A stretch of DNA of 64,000 nt from Paenibacillus timonensis (GCF_009725205.1 NZ_WNZY01000021.1:1-64000); one strand, 5' to 3'. Positions 9,039 to 17,515 are shown, counted from the first letter of the stretch. The notes: generated from the sequence alone by a model not told the origin. A program made the numbers and translations.

Positions 9039-9839
9039 TTGTATACAGTAGTGGGTGTCCGCTTTAAGAAAGCGGGCAAAATCTATTATTTCGATCCGCT
9101 GGAGCTCCCTGTGGAGAAGGACCAGAGCGTGATTGTCGAAACCGCGCGGGGAATCGAATATGGGAAAGTGGTGGTCGGCAAGAAGAAGGTCGGAGAATCC
9201 GATGTCGTCCTTCCGCTGAAGAAGGTCATTCGGATCGCCGATGATTCCGATGCCCGTGTTGTCGAAGAGAACAAATTTGCGGCAAAGAATGCCTTTGCCA
9301 CATGTTTAAATAAAATTAAAGATCATGATTTGAAAATGAAGCTGGTCGACGTCGAATTTACTTTTGACCGCAATAAAATCATTTTTTACTTCACGGCCGA
9401 AGGCCGTGTGGATTTTCGCGAATTGGTTAAGGATTTGGCCAGCATCTTCCGGACCCGGATCGAGCTAAGACAGATCGGTGTACGGGACGAAGCCAAGATG
9501 CTTGGCGGTATCGGTCCTTGCGGACGTGTTCTCTGCTGTTCTTCCTGGCTAGGCGACTTTGAACCGGTATCGATCAAGATGGCCAAGGATCAGAGCTTGT
9601 CGCTGAATCCAACCAAAATCTCCGGATTATGCGGTCGATTGATGTGTTGCCTGAAGTTTGAGCATGATAACTACGAAAGCACCAAAGAAGAGCTTCCATC
9701 CGTAGGTAAAATCGTCGTCACTTCGCTGGGAGACGGCAAGGTCGTCGGACTCAACGCCGGCACCCGCACCGTGCATGTACAGCTGTTTGAAATCGGGAAA
9801 GTGAAGGAGCTTCCGCTGGACGATGTCGTCCTGAAATAA
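9039..9839 (+). CDS. ricT: Regulatory iron-sulfur-containing complex subunit RicT (YaaT, PSP1 domain)
   Basis: 266-aa PSP1-domain protein. In B. subtilis RicT acts with RicA and RicF on the Spo0A phosphorelay and on RNase Y-dependent mRNA maturation. Cysteines expected for cluster binding are visible: CGRVLCCSSWLGDF and SGLCGRLMCCLKFEH. TTG start with GAGGGGG about 7 nt upstream. A 152-nt gap before it holds a hairpin (CCCTG-AAAGAG-CAGGG near 8942-8957) with no clear role. Confidence 0.92.
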   Translation: MYTVVGVRFKKAGKIYYFDPLELPVEKDQSVIVETARGIEYGKVVVGKKKVGESDVVLPLKKVIRIADDSDARVVEENKFAAKNAFATCLNKIKDHDLKMKLVDVEFTFDRNKIIFYFTAEGRVDFRELVKDLASIFRTRIELRQIGVRDEAKMLGGIGPCGRVLCCSSWLGDFEPVSIKMAKDQSLSLNPTKISGLCGRLMCCLKFEHDNYESTKEELPSVGKIVVTSLGDGKVVGLNAGTRTVHVQLFEIGKVKELPLDDVVLK

Positions 9840-9886
9840 GGAGTTTCTTTTACGATAGATTCTAGAGATGACTCTGGGGTGGGAAC

Positions 9887-10258
9887 TTGGAGAACAAGGA
9901 CATATTCACAAGTATGCAGGCGTTGGAAACGCAAATGGGAAAAGTTCACGGCGATTTGGGCAGCCTCAAGCTGGAGGTCAAGAAGCTGGTGGAAGAGAAC
10001 CAGCGGTTACGCCTCGAAAATGAACAACTGCGCAAAATCTTAAAGCGAGAAAGCGCGGAAGGGCCATTGTCCATACCCGTGGCGGAGAGAGCCGATATTC
10101 CGGCTCTGACCGGCAAGGAAGCAATGGATGTCGTGGGCGAAGGCTACGACAATTTGGCGCGTCTTTATCATGAGGGCTTCCATATTTGCAATGTTTATTA
10201 TGGGCATCTGCGCACGGAAGGCGATTGCCTGTTCTGCTTGTCGTTTTTGAATAAATAA
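9887..10258 (+). CDS. yabA: Replication initiation control protein YabA
   Basis: 123-aa negative regulator of DnaA-dependent initiation that also binds the DnaN clamp. The N-terminal half is a coiled coil (about residues 5-60, ending [15 protein letters not shown]) for tetramerisation. The C-terminal zinc domain is [15 protein letters not shown] followed by [11 protein letters not shown], giving the conserved His/Cys ligands. TTG start, with GGGGTGGG closely upstream. A terminator follows directly. Confidence 0.93.
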   Translation: MENKDIFTSMQALETQMGKVHGDLGSLKLEVKKLVEENQRLRLENEQLRKILKRESAEGPLSIPVAERADIPALTGKEAMDVVGEGYDNLARLYHEGFHICNVYYGHLRTEGDCLFCLSFLNK

Positions 10259-10260
10259 TG

Positions 10261-10290
10261 AACCGTGGGGGTGTCCCTACGGTTTTTTTA
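10261..10290 (+). terminator. Terminator after yabA
   Basis: AACCGTGGG and CCCTACGGTT pair around GGTGT with one bulge and are followed by seven T residues. Confidence 0.85.
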
Positions 10291-10324
10291 AATTTGTGTT
10301 GAAAAAGGATGGGTATCGAAGTCC

Positions 10325-11080
10325 ATGAACCAAGTACCGATTTATGAGCAGGAACGTGTAGACGACTTGCTGACGCATGAGCTACATATCATTCAAAGCG
10401 ATGAAGTGTTTAGCTTCTCCATGGATGCCGTATTGTTAGCCCGGTTTGCCCCGGTGCCGAAGGTTGGCAAAGTTCTCGATCTGTGTACCGGCAACGGGGT
10501 CATCCCGCTGCTGCTCTCCACCCGGACAGAAGCGGAGATCGAAGGGATTGAGATTCAGCCGCGGCTTGCAGATATGGCTCGTCGCAGCGTGGAAATGAAC
10601 GGGCTCTCGCAACGGATCCTCATTCGTGAAGGAGATTTGCGCGAGCTGGTAAAGGTGACGGGTCATGGAGTTTACGATGCTATTACCGTGAACCCGCCGT
10701 ATATGCCGGTGACGACGGGCGAGGTAAAGCTCAATGCTCATCAAGCAATCGCCCGGCATGAGATTCACTGCAGTCTGGAAGAAGTGGCTGCGGCTGCGAT
10801 GCGCTTGGTACGGCCCGGCGGCAAGGTGTCGATGGTGCACAAACCCCAGCGCTTGGGCGAAATTGTCACGGTGTTGCGCCAGTACCGACTAGAACCGAAG
10901 GTGATCCGTTTCGTACATCCAAGGGCCGGAGCAGAAGCGAATATGGTACTGATTGAAGCACTGCGGGACGGGAAACCGGACCTGCGGGTGCTGCCGCCGT
11001 TGATCGTTTATAATGAAAATGGGGCATACTGCGAAGAAATCATGAATATCTATTACGGGCCAAAAGAGGGTAGAGTATGA
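10325..11080 (+). CDS. tRNA1(Val) adenine-N6-methyltransferase family protein (YabB)
   Basis: 251-aa class I SAM-dependent methyltransferase. Motif I is VLDLCTGNGVIPLLL and motif IV is NPPYMP, the signature of N6-adenine methyltransferases such as TrmN6. The likely substrate is A37 of tRNA-Val by family; not shown here. Its stop overlaps the rsmI start by 4 nt (ATGA), so the pair is translationally coupled. In B. subtilis yazA lies between them; it is absent here. Confidence 0.87.
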   Translation: MNQVPIYEQERVDDLLTHELHIIQSDEVFSFSMDAVLLARFAPVPKVGKVLDLCTGNGVIPLLLSTRTEAEIEGIEIQPRLADMARRSVEMNGLSQRILIREGDLRELVKVTGHGVYDAITVNPPYMPVTTGEVKLNAHQAIARHEIHCSLEEVAAAAMRLVRPGGKVSMVHKPQRLGEIVTVLRQYRLEPKVIRFVHPRAGAEANMVLIEALRDGKPDLRVLPPLIVYNENGAYCEEIMNIYYGPKEGRV

Positions 11081-11976
11081 ACGTTCAAGTACAGAAGAGC
11101 TTTGAAACATCGCCGGGCGGAAGGGGCGAAGCGGGCAGCGGCAAGTTGTTCCTTGTAGGCACCCCGATCGGGAATTTAGAGGATATGACCTACCGAGCTG
11201 TCCGTACCCTGCAAGAGGCGGACATCATCGCAGCGGAGGATACAAGGCAGACGCGAAAGCTGTTAACTCATTTCGAAATCTCCCCGGGAAAATTGCTAAG
11301 CTATCATGAGCATAATAAGGTTGCTAGTGGCCCAGAACTGATACGCTTTATAATAGAAGGAAAAAATTTGGCGCTTGTGAGCGACGCCGGTTTGCCGGCC
11401 ATTTCCGATCCCGGAAGCGATCTGGTGAAGCTTGCGTTGGCGGCGGGAATTTCCGTCGTACCGGTGCCGGGAGCCAATGCGGCTTTATCGGCACTCATCG
11501 TTTCCGGTCTGCCGACCGAACGATTTACGTTTCTCGGCTTTTTGCCTAGAGACCACAAGGAGCGAGATCTGTTACTGAAGTCGTTGGAAGATCAGGAAGG
11601 GACGATGCTGATGTACGAGTCGCCGCATCGGCTGATCAAAACGATGGAGTCCCTGCTCGAGGTTTGGGGGAATCGTCGAATCGTCTTAGCGAGAGAACTA
11701 ACCAAGCGTTATGAGGAAATGGCACGGGGAACGATTCAGGATTGCCTGGTTTGGCTGCAGGAATATCCGCCGCTAGGCGAATATTGCCTTGTCGTCGAGG
11801 GGGCACATCCCGACCAGGTGAAGGAGAAACGTGACGCCTGGTGGCAACCGCTTACGGTGGAGGAGCATGTCCGGCATTACGAAACGGAAGGAGGGATGAC
11901 GCGAAAGGATGCGATGAAGAAAACGGCCGCAGATCGGGGCGTGGCGAAGCGAGATATTTATAATCAACTGATCTAG
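11077..11976 (+). CDS. rsmI: 16S rRNA (cytidine1402-2'-O)-methyltransferase
   Basis: 299-aa tetrapyrrole-methylase-fold enzyme that 2'-O-methylates C1402 of 16S rRNA. Motifs: LVGTPIGNLEDMTYRA at the N-terminus, AAEDTRQT, DAGLPAISDPG, and VPGANAALSALIVSGLPT. A short extension of about 20 residues precedes the conserved start. The ATG is set by the 4-nt overlap with the upstream gene. Confidence 0.95.
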   Translation: MNVQVQKSFETSPGGRGEAGSGKLFLVGTPIGNLEDMTYRAVRTLQEADIIAAEDTRQTRKLLTHFEISPGKLLSYHEHNKVASGPELIRFIIEGKNLALVSDAGLPAISDPGSDLVKLALAAGISVVPVPGANAALSALIVSGLPTERFTFLGFLPRDHKERDLLLKSLEDQEGTMLMYESPHRLIKTMESLLEVWGNRRIVLARELTKRYEEMARGTIQDCLVWLQEYPPLGEYCLVVEGAHPDQVKEKRDAWWQPLTVEEHVRHYETEGGMTRKDAMKKTAADRGVAKRDIYNQLI

Positions 11977-12021
11977 ATCCCCATATCTCTCCGAAAATAG
12001 ACATTATTAACCAAAATTCCG

Positions 12022-12068
12022 AAAAAAAGGGGCCTTCGCTAGGCTGGGTTCAAGCCTAGGAAGGCGCC
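12022..12068 (-). terminator. abrB terminator
   Basis: On the minus strand GCCTTC-CTAGGCT pairs with AGCCTAG-GAAGGC around TGAACCC, then CCCCTTTTTTT follows. It lies between convergent rsmI and abrB; the T run fits abrB termination best. Confidence 0.85.
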
Positions 12069-12129
12069 AAGGAGATATGAAAAAGGTTAGAATTAACAGT
12101 TTCAGTAAATCTATTATATACTATAATTC

Positions 12130-12384
12130 TTAATTTGTCACAGGGGTAGGAAGCTCAGTAATGCATTCGTGACAAACAATTTTGCCTTTGAAGTAGGTCA
12201 CGTTCTCAGCATTACCGCAGAAGATGCAAGCTGGCTCATATTTCTTGAGCATGATCCGTTCACCGTCTACATAAATTTCGAGCGCGTCTTTTTCACCGAT
12301 CCCCAGAGTGCGGCGCAATTCGATCGGGATTACGACACGACCCAATTCGTCTACTTTTCTTACGATACCTGTGGATTTCATCAT
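12130..12384 (-). CDS. abrB: Transition-state regulator AbrB
   Basis: 84-aa AbrB-type regulator. The N-terminal swapped-hairpin DNA-binding domain MKSTGIVRKVDELGRVVIP and LRRTLGI closely matches B. subtilis AbrB, which represses post-exponential genes. The C-terminal part instead carries two CxxC pairs (CIFCGN and CHECI), a likely zinc knuckle absent from B. subtilis AbrB. Starts at 12384 (MMKST) or 12381 are both possible; GAGGGG lies 11 nt before the first. It has its own promoter and a Spo0A-type operator (listed separately). Confidence 0.93.
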   Translation of the reverse strand: MMKSTGIVRKVDELGRVVIPIELRRTLGIGEKDALEIYVDGERIMLKKYEPACIFCGNAENVTYFKGKIVCHECITELPTPVTN

Positions 12385-12416
12385 ATTGATGATTGCCCCT
12401 CTCACTATAAATTGGA

Positions 12417-12433
12417 ATTGTCATTATTCGACA
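12417..12433 (-). promoter_or_regulatory. Spo0A box pair downstream of the abrB promoter
   Basis: TGTCGAA (12427-12433, a perfect 0A box) is followed 3 nt later by TGACAAT (weak second box). From the -10 at 12457, the boxes lie at about +17 to +33. Spo0A-P represses B. subtilis abrB by binding tandem boxes just downstream of its start site, so the arrangement is the same. Confidence 0.75.
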
Positions 12434-12456
12434 TGATTCTATCTTTTATGATTTTT

Positions 12457-12485
12457 ATAATACCAACCATTGCCAGATTAGTCAA
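12457..12485 (-). promoter_or_regulatory. Sigma-A promoter of abrB
   Basis: TTGACT (-35, 12480-12485) and TATTAT (-10, 12457-12462) are separated by 17 nt. The predicted start site near 12450 leaves a leader of about 65 nt before abrB. Confidence 0.8.
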
Positions 12486-12581
12486 CCTATTTATGGTATA
12501 GTTCAATATTATTTCTAAATTACAGGGATACATAACTCCGAGAACCGTTATGAAGTCTAGCAAGTTACTAATACTTTATGA

Positions 12582-12631
12582 TTCGACATTTTGGAAATCG
12601 TTAATTTGACAAACATCGACATCATTCGACA
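12582..12631 (-). promoter_or_regulatory. Two further Spo0A-type boxes upstream of the HD-domain gene
   Basis: TGTCGAA on the minus strand at 12582-12588 and 12625-12631. The second lies inside a possible plus-strand promoter for the HD-domain gene (TTGACA at 12606-12611, CATAAC at 12630-12635, 18-nt spacer). This suggests, but does not prove, Spo0A control in both directions of this divergent region. Confidence 0.5.
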
Positions 12632-12700
12632 TAACCCGTCGTCATCAGTCAGAATTCCGCTTTTGGTCTCGCATTTATGAAAAAAAAGGAGTGTTGACCC

Positions 12701-13990
12701 ATGCATCGTCGGCTTAGCGAAGAGAAAGTGTTCAAAGATCCCGTACATAATTATATTCATGTACAGGACGAAGTGATCTGGTCGCTCATAAATACGCCGG
12801 AGTTTCAACGCCTTCGTCGGATCCGTCAGCTAGGCACGTCTTATTTGACGTTTCATGGCGCCGAGCACAGCCGATTCTCGCATTCGCTTGGCGTTTATGA
12901 GATTACCCGCCGAATCATTTCGCAGTTTGAACGGAGCGGGTACGCCGATTGGCCTCAAGGAGATAAATTGGTGGCATTGTGCGCGGCGTTGCTTCACGAT
13001 TTGGGACACGGGCCGTTCTCCCATTCTATAGAAGAAGCATTCCAGATGCATCACGAAGATTGGACATGTAAAATTTTGCTGGGCGATACGGAAGTTAGTG
13101 CCATTTTGCGCGAGGTTGCCCCGGATTTTCCGGAGAAAGTGGCTGCCGTGATCCGCAAGGATTACGAGAATCCGATTGTGGTCAATTTAGTCTCGAGCCC
13201 CCTCGATGCGGATCGAATGGATTATTTGCTGAGGGATGCGTATTTTACCGGTGTGAACTACGGTACGATTGATATGGACCGGATTCTGCGGATGCTTCGA
13301 CCTTTTCAGGGGCGGGTGGTCGTAAAGGAATCAGGCATGCACGCGGTGGAAGACTATTTGATGTCCAGGTATCAGATGTATTGGCAGATTTATTTTCACC
13401 CGGTAACGCGGAGCTCGGAGATTATTCTCCGGCAAATTTTGCGCCGAGCTAAGGAATTGTACCAGAACGGGTATTCCTTTGGTTTCCTGCCGCATCCGCT
13501 TCCGGATCTATTTGAAGGTAACATCGGGGTCGCTGACTATTTGCAGTTGGACGAAGCTTTGATGCAAACGGCGTTCATGCAGTGGACGAGGGAGTCAGAT
13601 GAGTTATTACGCGATTTGTGCTCCCGGTTTTTGAATCGCAAATTGTATAAATATGTAGAATTGGACACACCGGAGCTGGAAATGCTGGAGGAGATTCGGG
13701 AGTCCTTTACGCGCGTCGGACTGCATCCCGAATATGACATGGAAATTGATTTTCCGACCGATCTGCCGTATGATGTGTTCCGTCCGGATGAGGGGTTCCG
13801 TCAGAAGCAAATCTTGCTCTTGGACCGTCAGGAACGGGTACGGGAAATTTCTGAAGTGTCGGATATCGTTCGGTCGATTAGCGGATTACATCGAGGCAAA
13901 ACGCATTTGTACTATCCGGATAATAAATTGTGTGCTGTAATGGATCGGTTGCCCCAGAAGGTAGCCCGCATATTCGAGCAACGGAATTAG
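12701..13990 (+). CDS. HD-domain phosphohydrolase (YwfO/dGTPase-like)
   Basis: 429-aa HD-superfamily protein. Metal-binding residues are seen in GAEHSRFSHSLGVYE and ALLHDLGHGPFSHSIEE, then DADRMDYLLRDAYFTG, as in dGTP triphosphohydrolase relatives and B. subtilis YwfO. The substrate (deoxynucleotide or other phosphoester) cannot be assigned. AAGGAG lies 9 nt before the ATG. In B. subtilis metS stands at this place between abrB and tatD; here it does not. Divergent from abrB across a region with Spo0A-type boxes. Confidence 0.85.
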   Translation: MHRRLSEEKVFKDPVHNYIHVQDEVIWSLINTPEFQRLRRIRQLGTSYLTFHGAEHSRFSHSLGVYEITRRIISQFERSGYADWPQGDKLVALCAALLHDLGHGPFSHSIEEAFQMHHEDWTCKILLGDTEVSAILREVAPDFPEKVAAVIRKDYENPIVVNLVSSPLDADRMDYLLRDAYFTGVNYGTIDMDRILRMLRPFQGRVVVKESGMHAVEDYLMSRYQMYWQIYFHPVTRSSEIILRQILRRAKELYQNGYSFGFLPHPLPDLFEGNIGVADYLQLDEALMQTAFMQWTRESDELLRDLCSRFLNRKLYKYVELDTPELEMLEEIRESFTRVGLHPEYDMEIDFPTDLPYDVFRPDEGFRQKQILLLDRQERVREISEVSDIVRSISGLHRGKTHLYYPDNKLCAVMDRLPQKVARIFEQRN

Positions 13991-14007
13991 GAGGATGACG
14001 ATTCGAG

Positions 14008-14781
14008 ATGTTATTTGATACGCATACGCATTTGGATGCTCCCCAATTTGACGAGGATCGCGAGGAAGTGATTGCACGCGCCGTGGAGCAAGGGGTCACG
14101 AGGATGATCAACATCGGATTTAACCGGGAAACCATCCCGTCGACCATGAAATTGGCGGAGTCGTATGACTTCATTTATGCGGCTGTTGGCTGGCATCCGC
14201 AGGATGCCATTACGATGCAAGAAGGGGATTTGGACTGGATCGCTGAATTATGTAAACATGACAAAGTCGTAGCGATCGGTGAAATCGGGCTGGACTATTA
14301 CTGGGACACGTCCCCAAAAGAAGTGCAGCATGACGTATTCCGCAAACAAATTGGACTAGCTCGCAGTCTGGGGATGCCGATTTCCATCCATAATCGCGAT
14401 GCCCATGAGGATGTGGTCCGCATTCTCCGCGAGGAGAAAGCAAACGAGGTTGGGGGTGTCATGCACTCGTTCTCTGGTAGTTGGGAAATTGCCAAAATGT
14501 GTCTGGATTTGGGATTTCATTTGTCGTTTGGCGGACCGATTACGTTTAAAAATGCAAAACAGCCCAAAGAAGTGCTGACCAAGACGCCAATGGATCGTTT
14601 ATTAATCGAAACGGATTCCCCTTATTTAACACCACACCCATATCGTGGAAAGAGAAATGAGTCTGCGCATGTCCGCCTGGTTGCGGAAATGGCTGCCGAG
14701 CTCAAAGGGGTTACTTTTGAGGAAATCGCCGAAATTACGACCCGAAATGCAATGGAACGATTTGGAATCTCGAGGATTTAA
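14008..14781 (+). CDS. tatD: TatD family metal-dependent hydrolase (YabD)
   Basis: 257-aa TIM-barrel nuclease/hydrolase. Metal ligands are visible in FDTHTHLD (HxH), AIGEIGLDYYWD, SIHNRDAHED, MHSFSG and ETDSPYLTPHPYRG. Family members act as 3'-5' DNA exonucleases. AGGAGG lies before the ATG, 17 nt after the HD-domain gene, so the two are probably co-transcribed. Confidence 0.93.
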   Translation: MLFDTHTHLDAPQFDEDREEVIARAVEQGVTRMINIGFNRETIPSTMKLAESYDFIYAAVGWHPQDAITMQEGDLDWIAELCKHDKVVAIGEIGLDYYWDTSPKEVQHDVFRKQIGLARSLGMPISIHNRDAHEDVVRILREEKANEVGGVMHSFSGSWEIAKMCLDLGFHLSFGGPITFKNAKQPKEVLTKTPMDRLLIETDSPYLTPHPYRGKRNESAHVRLVAEMAAELKGVTFEEIAEITTRNAMERFGISRI

Positions 14782-14897
14782 GAGTAAATCGGATGAAAAA
14801 AAGAGGATTTCGGAAAGATTAATGCTTTTTAACCGTTAAAACCGAGATCATTACATTTTTTTAACCATTTTTTTAAAAAAACGTGGTTGATTCGTCC

Positions 14898-14927
14898 TTT
14901 ACAACATGCATCGAAACAGGATAGAAT
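14898..14927 (+). promoter_or_regulatory. Sigma-A promoter of the riboswitch leader
   Basis: TTTACA (14898-14903) and TAGAAT (14922-14927) with an 18-nt spacer, about 60 nt before the conserved riboswitch core. Confidence 0.55.
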
Positions 14928-14989
14928 TTTTTCAGTATCGATTTAGTGCGTTCTGGATGGACAAATTGAACGATACTTGGTTCCATGAA

Positions 14990-15190
14990 CCAGTCTCGCT
15001 GAATCTCCTTCACGGAGAACGGGGGAACCGATACAGGCAGCGGTTGGCAGCAAGCCTCTCGCGTCGGTATTTGATTTCTTTCCAGGGTCTATGGGGTGAA
15101 TTCGAGGTCATTGCGCCATGAGCGAATGAACTGAGAAAGGGCGGCTCTCTTTCGCCCGAACCCGACAGCTAACCTCGTAAGCGTATAAGA
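14990..15190 (+). ncRNA. c-di-AMP riboswitch (ydaO/yuaA class)
   Basis: The conserved blocks of the ydaO aptamer occur in order: CGCTGAATCTCC (14998-15009), CGGGGGAACCGA (15020-15031), GGGGTGAATTC (15092-15102), and CGAACCCGACAGCTAACCTC (15157-15176) with GTAAGCG. The class binds c-di-AMP and usually turns expression off when the ligand is high. The next gene, yabE, encodes a cell-wall enzyme of a type often controlled by this class. Boundaries are approximate. Confidence 0.92.
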
Positions 15191-15226
15191 GAGGTCACTC
15201 GTGCAGCTATTACACCAAGACATTCA

Positions 15227-15276
15227 GGAAGCCACGAAGGAGTTCCTCTAACTCTTTCTTTGGGCTTCTTTTGTTT
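15227..15276 (+). terminator. Riboswitch expression-platform terminator
   Basis: GGAAGCC and AAGGAGTT pair with AACTC-TTTC and GGGCTTC, then TTTTGTTTT. It follows the aptamer by about 35 nt and is the likely c-di-AMP-controlled terminator for yabE. Confidence 0.8.
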
Positions 15277-15376
15277 TGAATAAAAGTAATAGGGTCATCA
15301 TACTGTTGGTAAACAGGAGGTGACGTACGCAAGAAGACTGGATCAGGATGCAAAATGGCTTGGTATTTCAATAAGA

Positions 15377-15542
15377 GTCAAAAAGTCAGGTTTTCAGCAC
15401 CGAGAAGGTTGGATGAAACTAGGGACTGAGTAGCGGAGCGTACATAGGGGTACGTGAGCAACGGAAGGCCCGGGTGAATTCAAGATTCGATGTCGAATCA
15501 ACTTCTTGATTTACTTCGTGATCAAAAGATGACTTTTTTGAC
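15377..15542 (+). repeat. Intergenic terminal-inverted-repeat element, copy D
   Basis: 166-bp copy in the orientation opposite to A-C. Ends GTCAAAAAGTCAGGTTTT and complement of GTCAAAAAAGTCATCTTTT. Internal blocks CACCGAGAAGGTTGGATGAA, TACGTGAGCAACGGA and the palindrome GATTCGA-TG-TCGAATC are present. It sits between the riboswitch terminator and yabE, so read-through transcripts carry it. Confidence 0.85.
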
Positions 15543-15635
15543 AACCATAGTCGTTTTGTAAAAAGTAACTGTAGTCACGTCAATCGTTATCATGCATCGA
15601 CCTAGACGGCGGGACTATGAAGGAGGACGGAAGAA

Positions 15636-16772
15636 ATGGGCATTTTCCGCAAAGAGGAGACCCATGAATCACGCTCATCCAGCATGTCTTACGCAATGCG
15701 ATGGAAGCATGAGAATTTACGTCAGATTGCGCTCGTCGGCGTTCTGACCATCGCGGTATTCATCATCATCCTAATCTGGCTGTTTGGCCAGGCACATAAA
15801 GAAGTGTCCCTGATTGTGGACGGCAGCGTCCAATCGGTGGAGACGAATAAATCCAGCGTAGCCCATCTGCTGGAGGAGCAATCGATTCAACTCAGCGCGA
15901 AGGATTCCGTATCGCTTCCGCTGGACAGCTCGCTTAAGAACGGTGACCGCATTGTCATCGTACGCGCAAAGCCGGTAAACGTGAGCGTGGACGGCATGAA
16001 AAAGGTTCACTTCACAACACAAAGCAAAGTAGAAGGCGTATTGTCCGAGATCGGCGTCACATTGGACCAAGATGACAAGGTCTCACCGACACTGGACAGT
16101 AAAGTTACCGCGAACCTGGACGTCAAGATTGTTCGGGTGAGTAAGCAAACGGTGCAGACGAAGGAGACCGTGCCTTTTAGCGTGGTCAAAACGTCGGACG
16201 CCAATCTGCTGAAAGGCACGACGAAGGTCGTTCAGCAAGGCAATGCCGGATTGGTCATTCACAACATTGAGAAAACTTACGAGGACGGAAAGTTCGTGAC
16301 AAAGCGATGGCTCGGCAAAGAGGTCACTAAAAAGGCCCAGCCGAAGGTTGTTGCCGTCGGCACGAAGAAGCCAACCGCCGTTCTGTCGGCCAGCATTAAC
16401 CGTACCGCAAATGCGGTGAACATTAGCGGGTTGACGACCAAAGGCGGCGTCTCTTTTGAATATAAAAAGATACTTAAAAACGTCACGTTGACCGCCTATT
16501 CGGCGGAAGAAGACGGGATTGGCACCCGCACGGCCTCCGGTACCCGCGTGACCGAAGGCAGAACAATCGCGGTTGATAAGGACGTCGTTCCACTCGGTTG
16601 GTGGGTATACATCGAGGGGATCGGCTTCCGTAAGGCGGAGGATACCGGCGGGGCTATTGATGGGAACAAGATGGATGTTTATTACGATACCCTGAAGGAT
16701 GCGAAGAACTTCGGCCGGAAGAAGGGGCGTACCGTTTACGTCATCGGCCCGACGAAGCCGGAATTGAATTAA
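15636..16772 (+). CDS. yabE: Cell-wall 3D/G5-domain protein YabE
   Basis: 378-aa Rpf/Sps-like cell-wall protein, probably a peptidoglycan hydrolase. One membrane segment near residues 31-51, two DUF348 repeats (about 57-160), a G5 domain (about 165-240) and a C-terminal 3D domain (about 280-375) with the three aspartates in TLTAYSAEEDG, AVDKDVVPLG and DTGGAIDGNKMDVYY. AGGAGG is well placed before the ATG. Expression is likely set by the upstream c-di-AMP riboswitch. A terminator follows. Confidence 0.92.
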   Translation: MGIFRKEETHESRSSSMSYAMRWKHENLRQIALVGVLTIAVFIIILIWLFGQAHKEVSLIVDGSVQSVETNKSSVAHLLEEQSIQLSAKDSVSLPLDSSLKNGDRIVIVRAKPVNVSVDGMKKVHFTTQSKVEGVLSEIGVTLDQDDKVSPTLDSKVTANLDVKIVRVSKQTVQTKETVPFSVVKTSDANLLKGTTKVVQQGNAGLVIHNIEKTYEDGKFVTKRWLGKEVTKKAQPKVVAVGTKKPTAVLSASINRTANAVNISGLTTKGGVSFEYKKILKNVTLTAYSAEEDGIGTRTASGTRVTEGRTIAVDKDVVPLGWWVYIEGIGFRKAEDTGGAIDGNKMDVYYDTLKDAKNFGRKKGRTVYVIGPTKPELN

Positions 16773-16844
16773 CTCTCGACTCTCTTTGTTTTACAATGCA
16801 GAGGGAATGAGATAGTATTAGGATGATGAATAAGACAGTGGATT

Positions 16845-16872
16845 AGAAGAGGATGTTATCCTCTTCTTTTTG
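16845..16872 (+). terminator. Terminator after yabE
   Basis: Perfect 10-bp stem AGAAGAGGAT / ATCCTCTTCT with a 3-nt loop, then TTTTTG. Confidence 0.88.
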
Positions 16873-16888
16873 TTATTCTTGCAAGGAA

Positions 16889-16912
16889 GTTCAAAAAGTC
16901 GACTTTTTGAAC
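16889..16912. repeat. End-to-end remnant of the repeat element, copy F
   Basis: A perfect 24-bp palindrome: GTTCAAAAAGTC joined directly to its reverse complement. This is what two terminal repeats of elements D or E would give with the whole interior missing. It may also act as a terminator; it lies 53 nt before rnmV. Confidence 0.6.
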
Positions 16913-16964
16913 ATCATTAATAACAAAAAAGATAAGCTAGAGCACGAAGGGAAGAATAGATACC

Positions 16965-17510
16965 ATGATCAAAGAGGTTATCGTGGTGGAGGGCCGAGAT
17001 GACACCGTGGCCATCAAGCGAGCCGTGGAGGCGGATACGATTGAGACCGGCGGTTCGGCCATCGGGGAAGTGACGCTCAAGAAGATCGCTTTGGCTCAGG
17101 AGCGCCGTGGGGTCATTATTTTTACTGATCCGGACCATGCCGGGGAGCGGATTCGCAAAATCGTGGCGGCACGGGTTCCGGGCTGCAAGCATGCGTTCCT
17201 TCCCGAGGCAGAGGCCACGAAGCGGGGCGACATTGGCGTGGAGAACGCCTCACCGGAGGCGATCCGCACGGCGCTGTCCCGAGTCCGCAGCGAAGCGCCG
17301 GGAGTAGAGGCCGCGATCGACTGGGAAGACTTGATGAGTGCGGGGTTAATCGTTCACCCGCAGGCTGCCGCGCGACGGAAAGCGCTAGGTGAGCTGCTAG
17401 GCATCGGGTATTGCAACGGGAAGCAATTGTACAAGCGGTTATCGGTGTTCCGTATCACCCGCGAGGAGTTTGCGGCCGCGCTGGCCGAGTTGGAGAGCAA
17501 AGGAGTTTAA
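16965..17510 (+). CDS. rnmV: Ribonuclease M5
   Basis: 181-aa Toprim-domain nuclease that matures 5S rRNA precursors. The Toprim signature is seen in [15 protein letters not shown] near the start and [13 protein letters not shown] around residues 51-63. Conserved pairing with rsmA: rsmA starts 6 nt after the rnmV stop. Confidence 0.94.
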   Translation: MIKEVIVVEGRDDTVAIKRAVEADTIETGGSAIGEVTLKKIALAQERRGVIIFTDPDHAGERIRKIVAARVPGCKHAFLPEAEATKRGDIGVENASPEAIRTALSRVRSEAPGVEAAIDWEDLMSAGLIVHPQAAARRKALGELLGIGYCNGKQLYKRLSVFRITREEFAAALAELESKGV

Positions 17511-17515
17511 GGAGC

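Noticed and set aside
11040-11100. yazA between the methyltransferase gene and rsmI
   Set aside because: The two genes overlap by 4 nt, so there is no room; yazA is absent here.
14906-15121. 71-codon open frame upstream of yabE
   Set aside because: It runs through the conserved core of the c-di-AMP riboswitch and has no ribosome-binding site.
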